DNA of 36,139 nucleotides. Origin: Methylomicrobium sp. (lineage in GTDB: Bacteria > Pseudomonadota > Gammaproteobacteria > Methylococcales > Methylomonadaceae). Below, piece by piece: positions 34,414-36,139 of the stretch; position 1 is the stretch's first letter, and each line of letters opens with the position of its first letter. Position numbers and translations under genes: made by a program. The notes beneath the pieces were generated by a model, which was given only the letters and a program-made list of their open reading frames with translations, was not told where the DNA came from and ran no database searches. Where the stretch lies: positions 1 to 36,139 of the forward strand of contig JAGXSU010000011.1 of NCBI GenBank assembly GCA_018333785.1. Reading direction: 5' to 3'.

Positions 34414-34624
34414 GCGCGTTCTCCACTTCATCCAATGAATAAACGCGTTCTTCACCTTTGCGAACCCGTTCTAACACATCGGTGGCCAAGTAATAATCTT
34501 CCATATCATCCAGTCCTTTCTCGATGATCTCTCGTAAATAAAATGCCTTGGTACGACCGGTTTGGCCTGCCAGATAATCAAGCCGTTTTTCAATTTCCGC
34601 AGAAAGTCTTATTGAGGTGGCCAT
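34397..34624 (-). CDS. RHH antitoxin (RelB/TraY-like)
   Basis: The 75-residue protein starts MATSIRLSAEIEKRLDYLAG and continues RTKAFYLREIIEKGLDDMED, a ribbon-helix-helix DNA-binding domain, followed by a toxin-binding tail (DVLERVRKGEERVYSLDEVE). It pairs with the overlapping RelE gene. ATG 34624 is chosen; the open frame upstream to 34759 runs through a simple-sequence repeat. Confidence 0.85.
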   Translation of the reverse strand: MATSIRLSAEIEKRLDYLAGQTGRTKAFYLREIIEKGLDDMEDYYLATDVLERVRKGEERVYSLDEVENALGLAD

Positions 34625-34640
34625 GTATAGTCCCCTATAC
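34625..34640. promoter_or_regulatory. Palindromic operator ahead of the antitoxin
   Basis: GTATAG (34625-34630) and CTATAC (34635-34640) flank four bases, directly next to the antitoxin ATG. A second inverted motif TACAT/ATGTA is near 34654-34670. RHH antitoxins commonly bind such paired sites. Confidence 0.55.
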
Positions 34641-34691
34641 GTCAAATATTGAATACATGTGATCAATGTATCACAAATTGCTTTTACCTGG

Positions 34692-34727
34692 AACAAAGAA
34701 AACAAAGAAAACAAAGAAAACAAAGAA
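34692..34727. repeat. Four tandem copies of a 9-bp repeat
   Basis: AACAAAGAA is repeated four times without mismatch, 68-103 bases upstream of the antitoxin start. Copy number in such tracts changes by slippage. The unit length of nine would keep any reading frame open. Confidence 0.9.
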
Positions 34728-35156
34728 TAATAAGCCGACAACCCGCTAAAACTAGCCAATTAAAATGGCTAATTTGGTGGTAGCCAATTTACATTGGTCT
34801 TTATATTTTTGGCTATGTACTTTACACTAGGTCAATTAAAGTATACGCAACTTGGCCGTAAATCCGCTTACATTGGCCGCTAACTCGGTTATTCGTTCCA
34901 CTACACCTTAAACCCCATAAACGGCGCACTTTTAGTATCAAACCGGTACCCATTCAGCATCAAATTAATACTATGTTAGCCGCCATCCACGCCGGATATC
35001 GACATCCCGATCTTGGCGGGTGCGGCACTTGTTCTTTATCTCGTCGGCGATGGAAAACGATGTTGGCTTTTAATTATTCGGTGCATTATGCTCTCGCTAA
35101 TGCCCTACGCGGTCTGCATTCCGATGGGGGAAATTTTATCCAATGGGTGAGGCAAC
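34728..35156. other. Gap with short repeats, no supported gene
   Basis: Contains two TTACATTGG direct repeats near 34789 and 34869 and several GGCTA/TAGCC strings. A 64-codon frame at 34973-35167 is unsupported and overlaps the start of the next gene. Confidence 0.45.
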
Positions 35157-35708
35157 ATGTCCGTTAACTACAGTGAAGTGGTCAAAATGCTCGATACGGC
35201 ATAGACGTTTGATCTTTACCGTTTGAATGTCGCAATTCAGCGTATGCTTGATGACCCAAAGCGTATTTTGGGTATCAAACGTGCCTTACGTGTTGGCCAG
35301 GAGGTTGAATATTTTGATACGGTTCATAATGCGCCCATCAAAGCGATTTTATTGGAATGCAATAAAACCAAAGTATTAGTGCAAAATCTGAATGACGGTA
35401 AAAGATGGAAATTGCCTTATTACTGGTTGAATATTGAACAGGTCGACACGACTATTAATAACAGCAAGGGCGCAGGCTTACAACGGCATGAAGTGGGTAC
35501 TGGTGAGATATTGGGATTCATGAACACCCGGGAGAACCTGGAAATGTACGGCAAAGTGATTCGCTTGAATCCAAAAACAGTTACCCTACAGTGTAAAACA
35601 GGACGATGGAAAGTCCCCTACAGCCTGTTGTTTAAAGTCATTAGCGGTGAATATGAAGCCTATGAACAGTGGGAGCCATTGATTTTAGAATCCATACAAT
35701 CCGAATAA
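35157..35708 (+). pseudogene. Gene interrupted by an in-frame amber codon
   Basis: ATG 35157, with a good GTGAGG (35147-35152), begins MSVNYSEVVKMLDTA, then TAG at 35202-35204, then TFDLYRLNVAIQRMLDDPKR continuing open for 168 codons to 35708. The second part has two copies of a K-rich strand motif: VLVQNLNDGKRWKLPYYWLN and TVTLQCKTGRWKVPYSLLF. The protein family is not named, though the 'DLYRLxxAIxxMLDDP' start looks like a standard N-terminus. Translation could restart at TTG 35223 or other codons, or the gene may be dead. Confidence 0.65.
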
Positions 35709-35770
35709 TAGCTTGAATGACGGCGCCCATTCGTAATAACCGAATAAGGGCCGTAGGGCGGTGAGCCATT

Positions 35771-35796
35771 ACCTTTTCGGCGTTGAAAAGGTACCG
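35771..35796 (+). terminator. Intrinsic-terminator-like hairpin
   Basis: ACCTTTTC (35771-35778) pairs with GAAAAGGT (35785-35792) around a six-base loop, followed within a few bases by CCGTTTT. It lies 60 bases after the amber-interrupted gene. Confidence 0.5.
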
Positions 35797-35908
35797 TTTT
35801 AATACTGTAACGGTGCCTTTTTGGTACCAAATAGGTACACGTTAATCCGCTATTTACGGACCAGGCAGCAGAGCCTTAACACCATAGACTATTGAAAATC
35901 GAAAAACA

Positions 35909-35933
35909 TGGCATAGATTGCCAATCTATGTCA
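35909..35933. promoter_or_regulatory. Operator-like palindrome ahead of parD
   Basis: CATAGATT (35912-35919) and AATCTATG (35923-35930) flank GCC, with partial extension to TG and CA outside. The site is about 40 bases upstream of the ParD-type antitoxin start and fits autoregulation by an RHH protein. Confidence 0.65.
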
Positions 35934-35972
35934 TAAATAAAGATATGAACTTTGCACAATGGAGGCATCACA

Positions 35973-36139
35973 ATGGCAACGATGAATATTTCGGTCCCCG
36001 ATCCAATGAAAGACTGGGTTCTGTCTCAAGTTCAATCCGGCACATACGCAAATAGCAGTGACTACATTCGGGATTTGATCCGGAAGGATCAGGAAAACAG
36101 AACAAAACTGAATGCTCTACAACAGGCTATTACCGAGGG
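35973..36139 (+). CDS. parD: ParD-type antitoxin, cut by window end
   Basis: The 55 visible residues (MATMNISVPDPMKDWVLSQV, then TYANSSDYIRDLIRKDQENR) form the RHH domain and linker helix of ParD antitoxins. A GGAGG ribosome-binding site lies at 35961-35965. The 3' end and the expected ParE toxin gene lie beyond the window. Confidence 0.9.
   Translation, partial: MATMNISVPDPMKDWVLSQVQSGTYANSSDYIRDLIRKDQENRTKLNALQQAITE

Noticed and set aside
34973-35167. 64-codon frame before the amber-interrupted gene
   Set aside because: No family match, rich in Arg and His in an odd order, and it overlaps the ribosome-binding site and start of the next gene.

Overview
The window looks like accessory DNA from a plasmid of a Gram-negative proteobacterium, most likely a gammaproteobacterium. 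Two iteron-type replication modules, a Stb-like stability operon, a KfrA-like protein, at least five toxin-antitoxin loci or parts of them, and many decayed insertion elements all point that way. A methanotroph-like host is only an impression from protein flavour; nothing in the window proves it. No rRNA, tRNA or CRISPR array was seen.

Layout. (1) 1-4.8 kb is mobile-element debris: an intact IS4-type transposase, an ExoD-family membrane gene, the C-terminal stump of an NhaR-like regulator, a multiply frameshifted ISAs1/H-repeat transposase, an IstB fragment fused to an NtrC/Fis-type helix-turn-helix tail, and a ~0.4 kb MITE-like element with inverted ends. (2) 4.8-5.4 kb is a BrnT/BrnA-type toxin-antitoxin pair. 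(3) 5.4-7.0 kb has no convincing gene but holds two large inverted repeats. (4) 7.0-12.5 kb resembles an IncW-like backbone: a DNA-binding-type ORF, two tandem StbB-like ATPases, a membrane-anchored StbC-like protein, an IncW-type RepA with eight downstream iterons, a dead nuclease gene and kfrA behind a perfect 22-bp palindrome. (5) 12.5-14.5 kb is a second, independent replicon (Rep_3 family) with six iterons in three 22-bp-period pairs and a tiny membrane-protein ORF. (6) 14.7-22.2 kb is one tightly packed operon: an OmpR-type response regulator, a sensor kinase, a TolC-like outer-membrane factor, a periplasmic adaptor and an RND pump of the heavy-metal class. (7) 22,282-27,930 is a complete Tn5053/Tn7-like transposon with nearly perfect 167-bp inverted ends. 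It encodes a resolvase, a DDE transposase and an AAA ATPase, and carries a merR-merT-merP-like operon in which merA is replaced by a CopZ N-terminal-domain (iron-sulfur/zinc) protein. (8) 27.9-36.1 kb is a mosaic of orphan genes and relics: a truncated membrane protein at the transposon border, a ParB-like GRHRFA protein, a 36-codon membrane peptide between hairpins, a ParC-like gene plus two decayed copies of its 3' end, VapBC, FitAB, a RelE/RHH pair, a truncated resolvase, an amber-interrupted gene and a ParD-type antitoxin cut by the window edge.

How it fits together. The two replicons plus Stb, KfrA and the toxin-antitoxin loci would keep the plasmid replicating and retained. The RND operon and the mer-like transposon give it a heavy-metal payload: one exports metal from the periplasm or cell, the other brings a metal, presumably Hg(II) or a similar thiophilic ion, across the inner membrane to a cytosolic metalloprotein. 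The most unusual item is the transposon: the absence of MerA, the CopZ-like partner, a MerR operator of unusual sequence, and no recognisable target duplication at its ends.
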